From Anaeramoeba flamelloides (taxonomy: Eukaryota > Metamonada > Anaeramoebidae), in NCBI GenBank assembly GCA_027625915.1, contig JANTQA010000047.1, forward strand, positions 16,368,001-16,432,000: a stretch of 64,000 nucleotides of DNA, read 5' to 3'. This document shows, piece by piece, positions 22,087 to 33,952 of the stretch (positions within the stretch are counted from its first letter, which is position 1; each line of letters opens with the position of its first letter). The notes below the pieces were generated by a model. It was not told where the DNA came from, searched no databases, and worked only from the letters and a program-made list of their open reading frames with translations. The position numbers were made by a program, and so were the translations under genes.

Positions 22087-23602
22087 CCAAAAAACATTTA
22101 GAAATTAGAATTCTGAGTGGAATTTTAAAAAAAAAGATTTTATTCATTTGCTATCTCTAAAATTAAACTATTACGATTTGTTGAATTTTAAGGCAAATGA
22201 TGATCACAATATAAATGAAAAAGGATTGTTTGATTAAAATACAATAAATCAAAATTTCAAAAAATTGATTTAATAATGGTGAATACTTCAAATCTTTTTT
22301 TTTAAATTCCACTACAATCCCGATATTTATGATTTTTGTTACTAAGAACTTTTTGTGTTCCTAGAATTCTATTTTGTTTTTATACATCTTATAATATTTA
22401 CCGAATGAAAATTAAAGCCCTACTACTAATAATCATTTATTTCATATACAAGCTATTTCCAATAAAGTGGGGCAAATTTATTTTAAAATATATTTATTAA
22501 ACTCAATCTTCAAAAAAGTATTTAAACATCCAAAATCATTAACCACCATTTATAAATTCTTGATAATAATTCAATTTGTTTGTTAGTATTGTATTACATA
22601 AATAAAAGATATTAAATTTTTCTGATCTCGATTTTATCTGATATTTTTTAGGGGCTAAAATTGGTATTTAAATTTTTCTTTATGATTGAAAAAACCTTTT
22701 TCCTAACTTGTTTAATCTCAACAAATTTTCAAATAGAATTAAAAACATATAACTGAATTTTCTTGTTTAAAAAATAATTTGTACCCAATCCATATTTCCA
22801 GTTTTTTATTGAAATTGGTCGTACATTATTTTCTGCAAACAAAGTGCTATATTTTTTTTTTCATTTTTTTGGAATATTTCATCCAACATATTTTGAAATA
22901 AATGCCTTAGCCATTTATTCAATCGGTATTAATATTAAACTTAATTTGATATTGCCAATTAATGAACACCACCACTAACAAAGATGATTTTTTATGAAAT
23001 GTAAAAAAAAATTCCCCACTTTTTTGGAAATACCTTACACCAAATTAAACAAAATTCAATAATCACACAAACAAATAAATAAAATGTGCTTTTTCCTTTT
23101 TAACTTGTGATTTAAAAAAAATTTTCATTATTTTTTTCAAAATTTACAAAAACTTTTCTTTTTAATTAACATAGGAAATTGTATAACTTGTAATGATTAT
23201 GTAGCATTAATTCACCCCGAATTAGAAAAAGAAACAGAAGAAATTATTGCTGATGTCTTGGGAGTGGAAGTATTTCGACAAACTATCAGTGGGGAATCAC
23301 TTGTAGGTACTTATTGCGTCTTTACCAATCAAGGTGGAATTGTTCACCCAAAATGTTCAATTGAAGAAACAGATGAATTATCATCATTATTACAAGTACC
23401 ATTAGTTTCAACAACCTTAAATAAAGGTTCAAGTGTTTTAGGAAGTGGAATTTGCGTAAATGATTGGTCTTGCTTTTGTGGATTAGATACAACAGCAACT
23501 GAATTATCAACTGTCGAAAACATTTTCAAAATTGATGAAGGTCAAAATCCATTAAATATTGTAAATGAACTTAGAAACACAATTGTTGATGAAATACTTT
23601 AA
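19022..23602 (+). CDS. EIF6: Eukaryotic translation initiation factor 6
   Basis: Ribosome anti-association factor that binds the 60S subunit and is needed for 60S maturation in the nucleolus. Exons 19022-19334 and 23175-23602 join in phase 1 (TTA-G|GA-AAT, Leu-Gly-Asn) into 246 aa, nearly the length of human eIF6 (245). The family sequence is visible throughout: [20 protein letters not shown] at the start, [32 protein letters not shown] (about 77-91), [17 protein letters not shown] right after the junction, [45 protein letters not shown], and [18 protein letters not shown] near the end. These cover the five-fold pentein repeat without gaps. The intron is 3840 bp, over five times the coding length. 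The gene is convergent with USO1. There is no sign of damage. Confidence 0.98.
20172..20530. repeat. Hairpin-module cluster B
   Basis: Begins with AGTGCCGTCAAGTGCCGTAG, then H1 (20202-20274, about 32-bp arms with a 3-nt loop), H3 (20281-20354, GGTTTTCTTGAG... pairing with ...CTCAAGAAAACC), a second, degraded H1 (about 20365-20443) and an H2 half-palindrome, separated by CTAACGG linkers. Confidence 0.75.
22449..23036 (+). mobile_element. MITE family 2, copy B
   Basis: Left TIR GCTATTTCCAATAAAGTGGG, right TIR CCCCACTTTTTTGGAAATAC (inverted). Internal sequence is colinear with 10546-11150 (for example TCTGATCTCGATTTT, ATTAATATTAAACTTAATTT). It ends 140 bp before the EIF6 acceptor. Confidence 0.8.
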
Positions 23603-25034
23603 AAAATATTATTATTATTCAAATATTTTAGACTTTATATATATATATATACATATATACATATATTATTGTTTAATATTTTTTAAAAAAGAAAATTTTC
23701 TAATGCATTTAATTTTATATAGAATTACTTATCGTGAATTTTCATTTTAAAATAATAAATATTAGATTCCTAAATTTAACTTTTTTACATTTTTTGATTT
23801 TTTTTTCTTATTTTTAGTTGTAATAACAAAAAATTTGAAATACTAAACTCCAATTCAAAATTTTTAACACACCAAAATACAATTTTTGAAAAAAAAAAAC
23901 TTTGTTAATAAACTCTAGAAGAAATACTAAAATTAGAACCAAACACAATTTGCAATATTAACAATTGTTTATAAATTATAATACAAAACAAAAAATAAAT
24001 AATGATCAATACAAATAAATCCATTGTGTGTTAAAACATTTTGGAGAGAGCAAAAAAAAAAAAAAATATATTGGTAAATTTGTTATATTCGATTAGGATT
24101 ATTGATAGATCAAATGGTTGGATACTATTCAATTAATTTTATTTGAGTTCTTGTATTTAAAAGAAAACAACTTTAACATTGTATCAATTGTTCAAAAAAA
24201 TTTTGATCGGACCAAATAAGTTACGTAATCCAAAAAAAATAAATGAAAATAAAAAACTAAAAGATGAAAAAATGATTTTCATATTTTCCAAAAATCAAAA
24301 TTATTTCGAATTTGAATGAAATTCTATTATTGTGATTTTTTAAACCTTTTTAACAATGTGAAAAGTATTGAATTGTAGTTTATTTTTTTCTATTGTTTCA
24401 CAATATCTAATTTAAAACTTAGTTAATAGAAAGTATTATTTAATTAGAATAACAATAATTTACCAAAGACACTTGCCAAAAACTGGTGTATTTTTAAAAA
24501 ATTTCTTATTTTATGATTTTTAAAATAATAGTATTGCTAAATTGTACTGTATATGCTGTCTCCAGATGTAAGCAAACCCTTCTAGACATATTAAAAATGA
24601 ATTTGAAACAAAATTACCACCATTTTCATTTTATCTAATTTTAATCTTCTTGCATCTTCCATTTATATAATGACCCCCTCCAAATTTACAGTACCATATA
24701 AATACAAATTACAAATAACTCAAAAAAAAAAAAAAAAGTAAAGAGGAACACTTAGAATAAAAAAAATGGAAAATTCAAAAAAGTAAAAAGAAAAAAAATC
24801 AAAAACAATAATCATCACAATTATTAGGATTCCAAAGCAATTCTCGTTCCAAAACTAAATGAAAATTAAACTTAAATCAGAATTAACTATTCTTTATTTC
24901 TAAAAGACAACGAAAAAAAGTAATTACGTTTTAAAAAAAGAAAGGAAAAGGTAAAAAAGAAAAGGAAAAAAATCAAAAAGCAAAAAGAAAAAGAAAAAAA
25001 TCAATTGATTCTATATCTATCTCAAAATTTTAAA
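23603..25034. other. Intergenic stretch between convergent EIF6 and USO1
   Basis: A (TA)n tract lies just after the EIF6 stop (23636-23665) and a reverse copy of family 3 at about 23830-24330; the rest is A-rich DNA without a gene. Confidence 0.7.
23830..24330 (-). repeat. Dispersed repeat family 3, copy B (reverse)
   Basis: Reverse complement of the right two thirds of 3460-4400: GAGAGCAAAA, GATCAAATGGTT and AAAACTAAAAGATGAAAAAA occur in the same order. Confidence 0.6.
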
Positions 25035-28000
25035 TTATATTTGACTTTCTAATTCTTTAACTCTATTTTGTAAAGTGATTTTTTTTTCTTGATATTTTGT
25101 AATTTTGCTATTAAGTCTGTCTAAAATCATTTGTATATTTTCTTGTTGTTGCTTGCACTCCTTTTTTTGTTTTTTCGATTTTACAATTTTTAAAAGAAGG
25201 TCGTTTTTAGATTTTTGAGCTTTTGTTTCTAAACTTTCGCGCTCCTTTTTTGCTTCTATGACATTCATTTTCAATTTTTCAATTTCTAATTCATTTTTCG
25301 AAAATTGTGATTTTTTTTTTTGAATTTGCAATTCAATTTCTTTTTTCAAATTAGAATTTTTTTCTTTTTCCATTTGTTGAATTTTAAGATTTTTTTGTAA
25401 TTGTGATTTCTTTTCAAGTATTTCCTGATTCATTTGCTTATAATTTTTCAATTCTTCCATAAGGCTTTCAATTGAAAAATTTTCAGGAAGGTTTAAAGAT
25501 TTTGCAATTTGGTTTTTTTTGGAATTGAAATAATATTTTATCAAATCCAAACATTTTTTAGTTAATTTAATAAAATTTTGATCATAATAAGAGAAATTCT
25601 CAGGATCATTTGTATTTATATCAATAGGAAGAATATTTGTTAAATTATTAAAATGATTGCTATTGCTATAGTTATAGTTTTTTTTTTTATTTTTTTTATT
25701 ATCATGATCATTAACAATTTTTGCTATCCTGTTCTCATTTTCGGCTTGTAAAAAGGGCTTTGAATTCATTAGCTCATTGATTATTTTTATTATTCGATTT
25801 TCGCCAATCCTAGTTTCAATAATTTTTTCAAATTTTTCATTCTTTTTTTTATTAAAAATTAAAATAGAAGAAATTATTAATGTAGAAATAGCCTTTATAT
25901 GAATGTTTTTTTCACCAATAATTAAATTAATTAACAAAGAAACAAATTTAGTGACTTCCTGTTCTTCATTTAGCAAAATTTCAGTTATTTTTGGGGATTC
26001 AAATACCCAATAAAATAATATTAATAATAAACCAATTCTAATAAAATCATTTGGATTTTTAGATTTATTTTCAATTTCAAAGGTTTCCAAGATTTGAGGA
26101 AATAAATATCTCACTTCCTTTTCATTCTGATAAATTATTGATTTGAACGCAATTGACTTTGATTCTGGATTACCTCGAAGTATTTCAGATAAAATAATAG
26201 ATGCAAAATAAGTACGGATTGGATCAAATTCTTCTTTTGAGTTGAAATAATTTGCAAACAACGATCTTGTTAAAATATTGCCAATAGTATAAACTGGTTT
26301 GGTTATTTTATTTTCATTTTCTATTTCTTTTTGATTTTTATCTGTATTCTGATTCTGATTCTGATTTTGATTTTGATTCTGATTTACATTTACATTTTCA
26401 TTTTCATTTTCTATTTTTAATTTTTCTTTATTATTATTATCAATATTTTTTGTTTCTATTGGCCTATTAATGAATTCATTTTGGCTCTCTTTTTCATTAT
26501 TTACAATTTTTTTTTCATTTTGGTTTTTTGTTTCATTTTCCATTTTTAATTTCTCACTTTCATCATTATCATTATCCTTATCCTTATTATTATTTTTTTT
26601 GGATAAGATTTCTTTGTTTCTCATTGATAACTCTTTTGAAACCAAAATTTGTATTTTTGGATTTTGAAGAAAGGATTTTAAGCAATATAAAGCAGAAACT
26701 CTTTCATTCAAATCTTGTGACCAACATGATAAAATTACAAGATTTAAGGCAATATTTTGATTAGTTTTCCCGTCATTTGGTAATTTAAAATTAGCAATCT
26801 GGAGTTGATTTTTTTCATTATCATAAATAATATCTCCCAATAAATAAAAAGATTCGCATCTTATCGAGACAGGAACTATCGTTTCAGTGGCTAGATTTAA
26901 AATTTTATCAATATATTTCCCGAGTATGCCTTGAGTTAGTTTTGTACTCGGTCCAAATTCCCCACCGGTTCTTATAAGAAGAGACTGAAATAATTTAATA
27001 GTTCTTGAAATTGTAAAAATCCTTGATGGTAATTCAAAAGTTGATGAAATTTGTTCATTTGTTAATTCTAATAATTTTGAATATAATTGAATACAGCCAG
27101 ATTCTCTGAAATAATTCTAAATTAATTGGGAAATTAAAAAATTAACAAAAATAATACAAATTAGAAAAAAAATTAAAAAAAAATGGTTATTATAATTATA
27201 AAAAATTGAAAAAAAATAATTCCTAAATTTTTTTTTGTTTTGTGAAATTTTAAACACGCTTTTTAAATTTGTGTATTTTTTATAACTATAACATTATTTT
27301 TATTTTGATTTTTCACAATGAAATTTTTTTTCAAAAAAATTCATCAAAATAAAAATTCATTTTTTTTAAAAATTGATAAAACATTATTTTATGAATACCA
27401 TATTCAAAGTACAAAAATTCCCTACAACATATACATACTCGAATAGAGAACAAGAGCAAAACCCACATATACACATGATCCTAAAAGGGGGAAAGATACT
27501 ATCATCAAGAAATTAAAACACCTAAAACTGGATCACCTAACATACAGATTAAAAATGGACAAGTTAGAGAACATTAATCGAGAGATCATTGAAAAAGAAG
27601 AAATCAAAAAAAAAGAAAAGATTCTATGGGACCTGTATCAAATCCATAAATTTCAAAGTCAAATCATCACAAGAAGATGAAAAAAATTGGAAACTGAAAA
27701 AATTCCTCAAAATCACACAGACAATTTCCAAGACAACCTTAGGGGAAAGACAGCCTTATACCTAAACTAGAAATTATCAACAACCATATTCAAACTGAAA
27801 TCATTCACAAATGGTCTGAATAGATACACACATTCAGATGTAAAAAAAGAAACAAAATCCAAAATATGCCCCTGCTGTAAAAGAAAAATTGATGATATAT
27901 AGACCATTTTATATTTAGCTTTTAAAAAATATAAAAAAAACTAGAAGACAATGGGCAAAGGACCTCAAAAAAATCAAAAACTTTGATTTCAATATAATAG

Positions 28001-31000
28001 TCAAAGAAGATAGAGATGAATTATCGGGGAAAATGAACACAAAAGAAATCTATGACATCGCTATAGAATACTTTTTGACACCAACATTACTCAATATGCA
28101 TTCAGGAAAAAGGAACAAAATTCAAATAATCCCTAACAGCCTAAACACTCAAATTCACCTAAATACAAAAAATACAAGTTTTTTTTTATTGTTTATTTTT
28201 AAATTTATTATTTATTATTCTCTACTTACTTTTTTATAATCTCTTCATTTTTTTTTATAGACAATTTTTTTTTTCATTTATATTTTTTTTTATTAACCGA
28301 AATTACAATATTTTCGATTTTGAATTCTGTTTTGTAAATGAGAATTGGTATATTTCGGTTTATTTTGCATATTTCAGTAATACATGAATTAATCTAAGAA
28401 TTTAAGCAATTTAAAGTTTTTATTTCATTATCAAAAATTTCTAATTCATATGTTAATTGGATTAATATAAAAGATTTAAATAATCTTATTTTTAGGCTAT
28501 TGTTAGAGAGAATTGTTATTAAATTATTGTTTTCTTGTCTTAATTTTTAGTTATTATTATTTGAGTTTTTAATAAAAGATTTATTTAAATTTGCTCTTCT
28601 TTTATCATTAAAACACTTTGAAATTAATTTTTTACCAACTTTCTTTGATAAGGAATATTTTATTTTTTTTTGAGAGAATTTAATTCTAAAAGGGTTTTAT
28701 TTTACACTTGAATGAAGAAATATTTTTAGTAATAAAAAAATTATTATTACACCCAAGTTAAAGTATGAAATTGAAAAGGTATTACTTTATTTTTTGGAAA
28801 TTTTTTTTTAATTTTTTTGTTAGTTATTTTAAAAAATAACATATTGAGAAAAATTTTATTCAAATTTTTTAATTTTTTCAAACAAAAGAAACCAATTTTG
28901 AAATTGAATAATCGATATTCTTTAGCTTTTTATTGTTTAAGTTGAAATTTTGTAATTTTTTTCAGTATTGATGAGAAAAGTAAAAAAAAGAGCGAAATAT
29001 TTTTTCATAAAGCACTAATATTTAAAAAGTTAAATTATCAAATACAGCTGTTTTATAAAAAGTGTTGACTAAAAGTTATACTGTTAATTGTAAAATAAAA
29101 AAATCAAAATTTTCATTCAGCTTTCCAAAATAATTAAATTATAAGAAATAAAACAAATCATCAAAGTCCCCAATTCTAATAAGAGAAAATTAATAATTTC
29201 AACTTATTTATGGAATTAAAAAATTGAATAAATTTTACAGGATTTTAAAATTCTTTTTTAGGAAGCTGAATGAAAATTTTGTTCAATTTATTTAAAAACA
29301 AATAGTAAAAGTGTGTGTTTCAAACTGGATCGCTCATCCGTTTTCAACAGTTTGGGTAGCACTTGTTAAAACGTTTGGTACTCACTTTTATACTGGTATT
29401 TGAAATTCAAATGGAATATAATTTCAACTGATTATTTATTTTTCAATTCTCAAAACTGACTTTGCTTTAGATTTTGTACTTTACCCAAAATATACCAAAT
29501 TAAGGTGTTTCCAAAAAAGTGGGGAATTTTTTTTTACATTTCATAAAAAATCATCTTTGTTAGTGAAGGTATTCATTAATTGACATTACCAAATCAAGTT
29601 TAAAATTAATATCAATTGAATTAATGACTTAAGTATTTATTTCTAAATATTTTGGATGAAATATTTCGAAAAAATGAAAAAAAAAATTGTACTTTTTTTT
29701 GTGAAAATAGGTATGAACAAATTCAATAAAAAACTGGAAATTTGGAAAAGAGTAAAAATGATTTTTTAGACAATAAAATGCAGTTATATGTTTTCAATTC
29801 TATTTGAAATTGCTTTGAGATTAAAAAAATCTGAAAACGATTTTTTCGATCAAAAAGAAAATAATAAATACCAATTTTCACCCCTAAAAAATAATCAGAT
29901 AAAATCGAGATCAGAAAATTGAATATCTTTTATTTATGCAATATAATACTAATAAACAAATTTAATTATTATCAAGAATCAAGAAATGGTAGTTAATGAT
30001 TTTGAATGTTTAAATAATTTTCTGAATATTGAGTTTAATGGAGATATTTTAATTTAAATTTGCCCCACTTTCTTGGAAATAGCTTATATCAAATAAAAAA
30101 GTGCTAAACAAATAAACAGAGATCACAAATTACAGTCTATTTCTTTGCGTGTTTCTTGGATACAGTCAGTTCCACTTTTGAGACACAAACTTTCAATGAA
30201 ATTTAAGTTACAAAAAAATCTCAAATCAAGGCACACATTTTTTGGAATTTTTTTAGAAATTATTTTACTAGAATTTGAATTTTGTGCCTTAATTTGAGAT
30301 ATTTTTTGTAACTTAAATTTAGTTGAAAGTTTGTGTCTTAAAAGCGGAACTGACTGTAATCAAAAAGAAAATGAAGTGAAAATTTTTTTCCCATTTATTA
30401 TTCAAATACCAGCAAAACATTTGTATGCAAACTGAAAGACAGCAAAAGATTTCTTTGGTTCAAATATTTTGTGGTTAAAAAAAAAAAAAAACTAAGATTT
30501 CACTCATTAGTCTTTGCAATTAGAAATGGTCTTGTTTGTTTTTTCAAAATGTTTTTAGTTTACTTGTAATAACAAAGAATTTGGCACATAGGGTAAATGT
30601 TCCATTTTCAGATTCCAATCTCAAACAAAGTTGCTTTAAGTGATGGCTGAACAAAAGATCTTTGATCTCTTTCGTTATTTCTAATATACGAGGTCTTTGA
30701 TGCAAAAACACCAACGAACAAATTTCGTTTTTTTGAAAGATTTCCAAGAAAAAAAGTAAAATTAATGAAAGAATAATAAAAAGAAAAAGAAAAAGAAAGA
30801 GAAAAAGAAAGAGAAAAAGAAAAAGAAAAAGAAATAATTTAAAGAAGGAAAAAGTTCTAACTTGATTAGAGGTATTGTCTTTTAGTAAAACTAAAATAAT
30901 TTTAAAGTACTGATCGATATATTCTTCAACCCCCCAACTTCCTAATTCTGCAGAAATTATATAAAAAATCTTTTCAAAGATCCCTTCATATGCAACGATC

Positions 31001-31557
31001 TTTTGAATTTCAGCTCTGTTGAGGATAATTTGTGAAATCAATCGCGTCCCTTGATCCCGAGTTTTCTCGTTTGAGTCAATTAAAAGATCTACGAGTTGTG
31101 GAACGGTATTTGGACAGCTAAGTAATCCGTCTTGTACTTTTTTTAAATTGTATAAACAAAGCTGGATTAAAAGGTGAATCGACAAATTCCTCCGTTTGGC
31201 TTCCTCTTTGTGTAGTAGCTGTAAAAAAAGAGTTTCGATGATCTTTTTTTGTTTAAACAACAAATCACAATTCTTTTTTGCAAGCACATCATTTGACTTA
31301 TTCACAAGAATTAACTGAATAAAGATCTCCAAAATCATTTCTGCATGAAGAGTTGAACACGAAGAATCTGACAATAGTAATGTAAGTGTTGGTATTGCCG
31401 TTCCAATCAATTCTTTATATTTTTTGCTAAATTTTTGTAAATCAAATAGCGACTGTGATAACGATTTGACTTTTCCAGACTTCAGTTCTTGGACTATTTC
31501 TGTGATGTACTCTTTGTCATCAGAAACTGGTGCAAGAAAATTTTTTAAAAAATTCAT
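25035..31557 (-). CDS. USO1: Vesicle tethering factor Uso1/p115
   Basis: Golgi tether that links COPII or COPI vesicles to acceptor membranes and acts with Rab1 and SNAREs. Exons: 31557-30862, 30744-30564 and 27103-25035, total 981 aa (human 959). Start ATG 31557 gives MNFLKNFLAP, close to MNFLRGVMGG of human p115. The head is an armadillo array: LSKKYKELIG-like first repeats, EIQKIVAYEGIFEKIFYIIS (human IQKIVAFENAFERLLDIIS), LLKDNTSNQ (LLKNNNSNQ), then NILTRSLFANYF (about 570) and IETRIGENRIIKII (human IEKRIGKENFIEKL). Residues about 458-560 are a Lys/Glu/Asn/Gln insert absent from the family. Residues about 835-981 form a coiled coil, about half as long as in animals, with no acidic tail. 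Exons 1 and 2 are separated by a 117-nt in-frame pyrimidine tract; if it is translated the protein has 1020 aa. Exons 2 and 3 join in phase 1 across 3460 bp. Confidence 0.93.
27420..28190 (+). mobile_element. Decayed element with LINE-like C-terminal coding remnant
   Basis: This stretch stands out: rich in A and C, poor in T, and it reads in a dominant plus frame as protein, broken by several stops. Visible are a Cys cluster (KICPCCKRKIDD, about 27862-27897), then ILYLAFKKYKKTRRQWAKDL and MNTKEIYDIAIEYF. A Cys knuckle followed by H/F..KY...RR.W is typical of the region after reverse transcriptase in non-LTR retrotransposons. There are no LTRs. It ends in T-rich DNA after about 28190. Family assignment is inference. 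Confidence 0.45.
29088..29316. repeat. Family 4 MITE-like repeat
   Basis: Left AAAATTTTCATTCAGCTTTC, right GAAGCTGAATGAAAATTTTG then TTCAATTTATTT; a near-perfect inverted pair about 230 bp apart. Confidence 0.7.
29501..30086 (-). mobile_element. MITE family 2, copy C (reverse)
   Basis: Ends AAGGTGTTTCCAAAAAAGTG (left) and CCCCACTTTCTTGGAAATAG (right), each next to TA. The internal sequence is the reverse complement of 22449-23036. This copy gives the clearest TA target duplication. Confidence 0.8.
30161..30358. mobile_element. Foldback MITE of 198 bp, Tc1/mariner-like ends
   Basis: TACAGTCAGTTCCACTTTTG at the left pairs with AAAGCGGAACTGACTGTA at the right; arms reach about 80 bp (through GTTACAAAAAATATCTCAAAT-like sequence) with a short centre. 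TA at both ends and CAGT termini are typical of Tc1/mariner derivatives. A diverged copy is at 32205-32412. Confidence 0.8.
30745..30861 (-). other. In-frame pyrimidine tract of USO1, probable short intron without AG
   Basis: 117 nt read on the minus strand as GTTAGAACTTTT..., then CTTTTT/CTCTTT repeats, ending TTTTTTTCTTG|GAAATC. It is open in frame, giving VRTFSFFKLFLFLFLF..., and it splits NTSNQ from EIFQKNEIC, which adjoin in the family (SNQNFFKEG in human). The tract has a GT but no AG before the conserved sequence resumes. Confidence 0.5.
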
Positions 31558-32204
31558 TTTCAAAAAAGAGAAATCGAAGAAAAACGAAAAAAAAATAAAA
31601 AAGGATTCTTCTGGATTATATTCTTGTTTGAATTCTAAAAAAGTATACTACTGTACTGTGACAAAATTAAACATACCTTTGAACATGAGTTAATTAACAA
31701 TTTTCTAGAGACACACCAATATCTTCAAAAAATAATAAGAATCAAAAAAAACTGCATTTATGTAAAGAATTCTTGAGAATATGGTTATAAATTCTTAGTA
31801 TTGGGAAAATTGTTTTGTTATGGATTAATAATTTCTTTTATTTGAGAATCAAACTCTAAAAAATTAGAAAGGAAAACTTGTAGAATGACGATTACTTAAA
31901 TTTCAATTGTTGAAAACGATGTTCAATTAATCAAAAAAATAAAAATAACAATTATGATTTTCCATATTCAGAGGTTAACCTCCATAAAATTCTACACCTT
32001 ACCAAATAGGTAGATCTACTTTAGCTATCAAACAATTAAATGGGTGTACCATTGATACTTCCACTTTAATGAAAAATAAATATGTTTATTATTGAGTTCA
32101 TAAGAATTTAAATTGAAATTTTAAAAATTACAGATTCGATGATTGATCTAATATTATCAATTAAAAGATGTGTTATGGGTTTTTATTATTTAGGATTTTT
32201 TTCA

Positions 32205-32412
32205 AGACTGCACTTAATTCCACTTTTGAGTGGCAAACTTTCAACTCAATTTAAGGTAGACAAATTATTTTCAAATCAAGGAACTTTTTTTGGAATTTTT
32301 TTTTTATACAAAAAATTTTATTAGAATTTGAATTTTGTGCCTAAAATTTTGGAATTTTTTTTTGTCTTAATTTTCATAGAAATTTTGTAGCTCAAAAGTT
32401 GAAATTACTGTA
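32205..32412. mobile_element. Foldback MITE, diverged copy
   Basis: TTCCACTTTTGAGTGGCAAA near the left end, CTCAAAAGTTGAAATTACTG then TA at the right. Same layout and length as 30161-30358 with more mismatches. Confidence 0.65.
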
Positions 32413-32744
32413 TAAACAATTTTTAGTTCAGTTGCCTTTTTTAAAAAAATAGGTTTACTCTATTTTCAAAATATTTCTTACTTTGAATTTTCCCAGATCA
32501 ATTTTTTACTGAATTTTATGCTATTTAAACAATAAAATTCATATTCCAAGCCAGTTAAGAAAAAAACTTTTGAATTAAATGAAATTAAATACTCAAAAAA
32601 AATTATTTGAAGTTGATTATTATTTTATTTATTTGACAATGTTTTGAGAAAAATATTAAGTTATTGTAACTAGGAAATTATAATTTTCATCATTTTAAAT
32701 TATTTTTAAAAAAATATTTATTAACTAACGATTACTATTAATTG

Positions 32745-32980
32745 TAATTCTGGTGAAGAATAAATTGAGACAAAATTTCATTAAGCTTTCTAAAAAAATA
32801 TACTTTTTTTCATTGAAATAGACAATTTAATATGTTTAATCATTAAAGATATGATATTATAAATCCCAGTTTAGAATTTGATCTTTGATGATTTATTTTA
32901 ATTCTAGGAATTCTTTTTTTGGATTGTCATTTGAATTTTTGTTACTTCAATTTTGCAATTGACTATATCTTAAACATTTA
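32745..32980. repeat. Family 4 MITE-like repeat, diverged
   Basis: GACAAAATTTCATTAAGCTT then TCTAAAAAAATA at the left, with a degraded inverse end downstream. Confidence 0.45.
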
Positions 32981-33329
32981 TTAAAGTCAGTATCCTTAAT
33001 ATATTTTTTTGCAAACAAATGAAAAAAAAAAAAAAATTGTTTTAAAAAATGTTCTTTATTCTCATCTATTATTAGAAAACTTCACATGGAATATCTTATT
33101 AAAAATAAATCATTTCTATGGTCTAGAAACAAATTAAATTTTAATTTCTATTTCCCAGTTCAAAATTTTATCTTCAAAAATAATTTATTAACCAGCATAA
33201 AAAAAAAAAATAATAAGTTTCGTTATTATGAATGATTTAATTTATTTCCAATTAAACAATTCATTATTTTTTCTATTTCCAATAATTTTTTCTTTTTAAA
33301 TTGTTAAATAAATTGTTAAAATAAAATTA

Positions 33330-33790
33330 AAACGTATTTTAATACTGTTTGAATTAATACATATTAAATTTATTTCAAAATATTTTCATAAAAATATTGT
33401 AAAATATACTTAAAAAATTACACTTTTTTGGGAGAAAACAATGTAGTAAAATCCAATAAAACCAGGCAATATAAAAATTTCACAAACGATTTTTTAATAA
33501 ATAAAATTTATTTATTATTTTTTCATTAACTGAAAAGTTTGTAGATACTAAACTCTTAGGAAAACAATTTTTATGATCAAAAAGAAAATGAAAATTATAA
33601 ATTTTCAGATCCAATAAAAAAATATCAAATAGAATTGTGATCGGAAACTTTGATCTCATTAATTCAATTAAAATCTTACAAATAAAAAAATTGCCTTAAT
33701 ATTAAGAATTAATTTATTAACAGCAATTTTGGATATTTAAATAAATTGTTTTTAAACAATTTTGACTCTTTTTTGAGGTTAATGGAAGTT
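33330..33790 (-). repeat. Decayed MITE family 2 copy
   Basis: Colinear with 29640-30060 by scattered words (AATAAAACCAGG, TCAAAAAGAAAATGA, GATCGGAAACTTTGAT). The terminal repeats are largely lost. Confidence 0.45.
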
Positions 33791-33920
33791 GTTTTGAGGG
33801 TTTATTTCAGTATTCTTATTAAAAAAAAATATTTTCAAATTTTTTAATCAGAATCATTTTTTCTAATTTTGCAAATTTTTGTTTTACTTTTTCAAATTTT
33901 TACTTTTCTTTTGTTTTTCG

Positions 33921-33952
<32 letters not shown>

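Larger units (their letters stand above)
19335..23174 (+). other. EIF6 intron (3840 bp)
   Basis: Donor TTAG|GTAAAC, acceptor TTAACATAG|GA, phase 1. It contains hairpin cluster B (20172-20530), a family 4 end near 20940 and a family 2 MITE (22449-23036). Open frames at 19761-20310 are K/F/I-rich and partly made of hairpin-module sequence. Confidence 0.95.
27104..30563 (-). other. USO1 intron between exons 2 and 3 (3460 bp)
   Basis: Donor ACAA|GTAAAC, acceptor TTTCAGAG|AA, phase 1. The acceptor two bases earlier would break the frame. Contains the LINE-like remnant, family 4 and family 2 elements and a foldback element. Confidence 0.85.
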
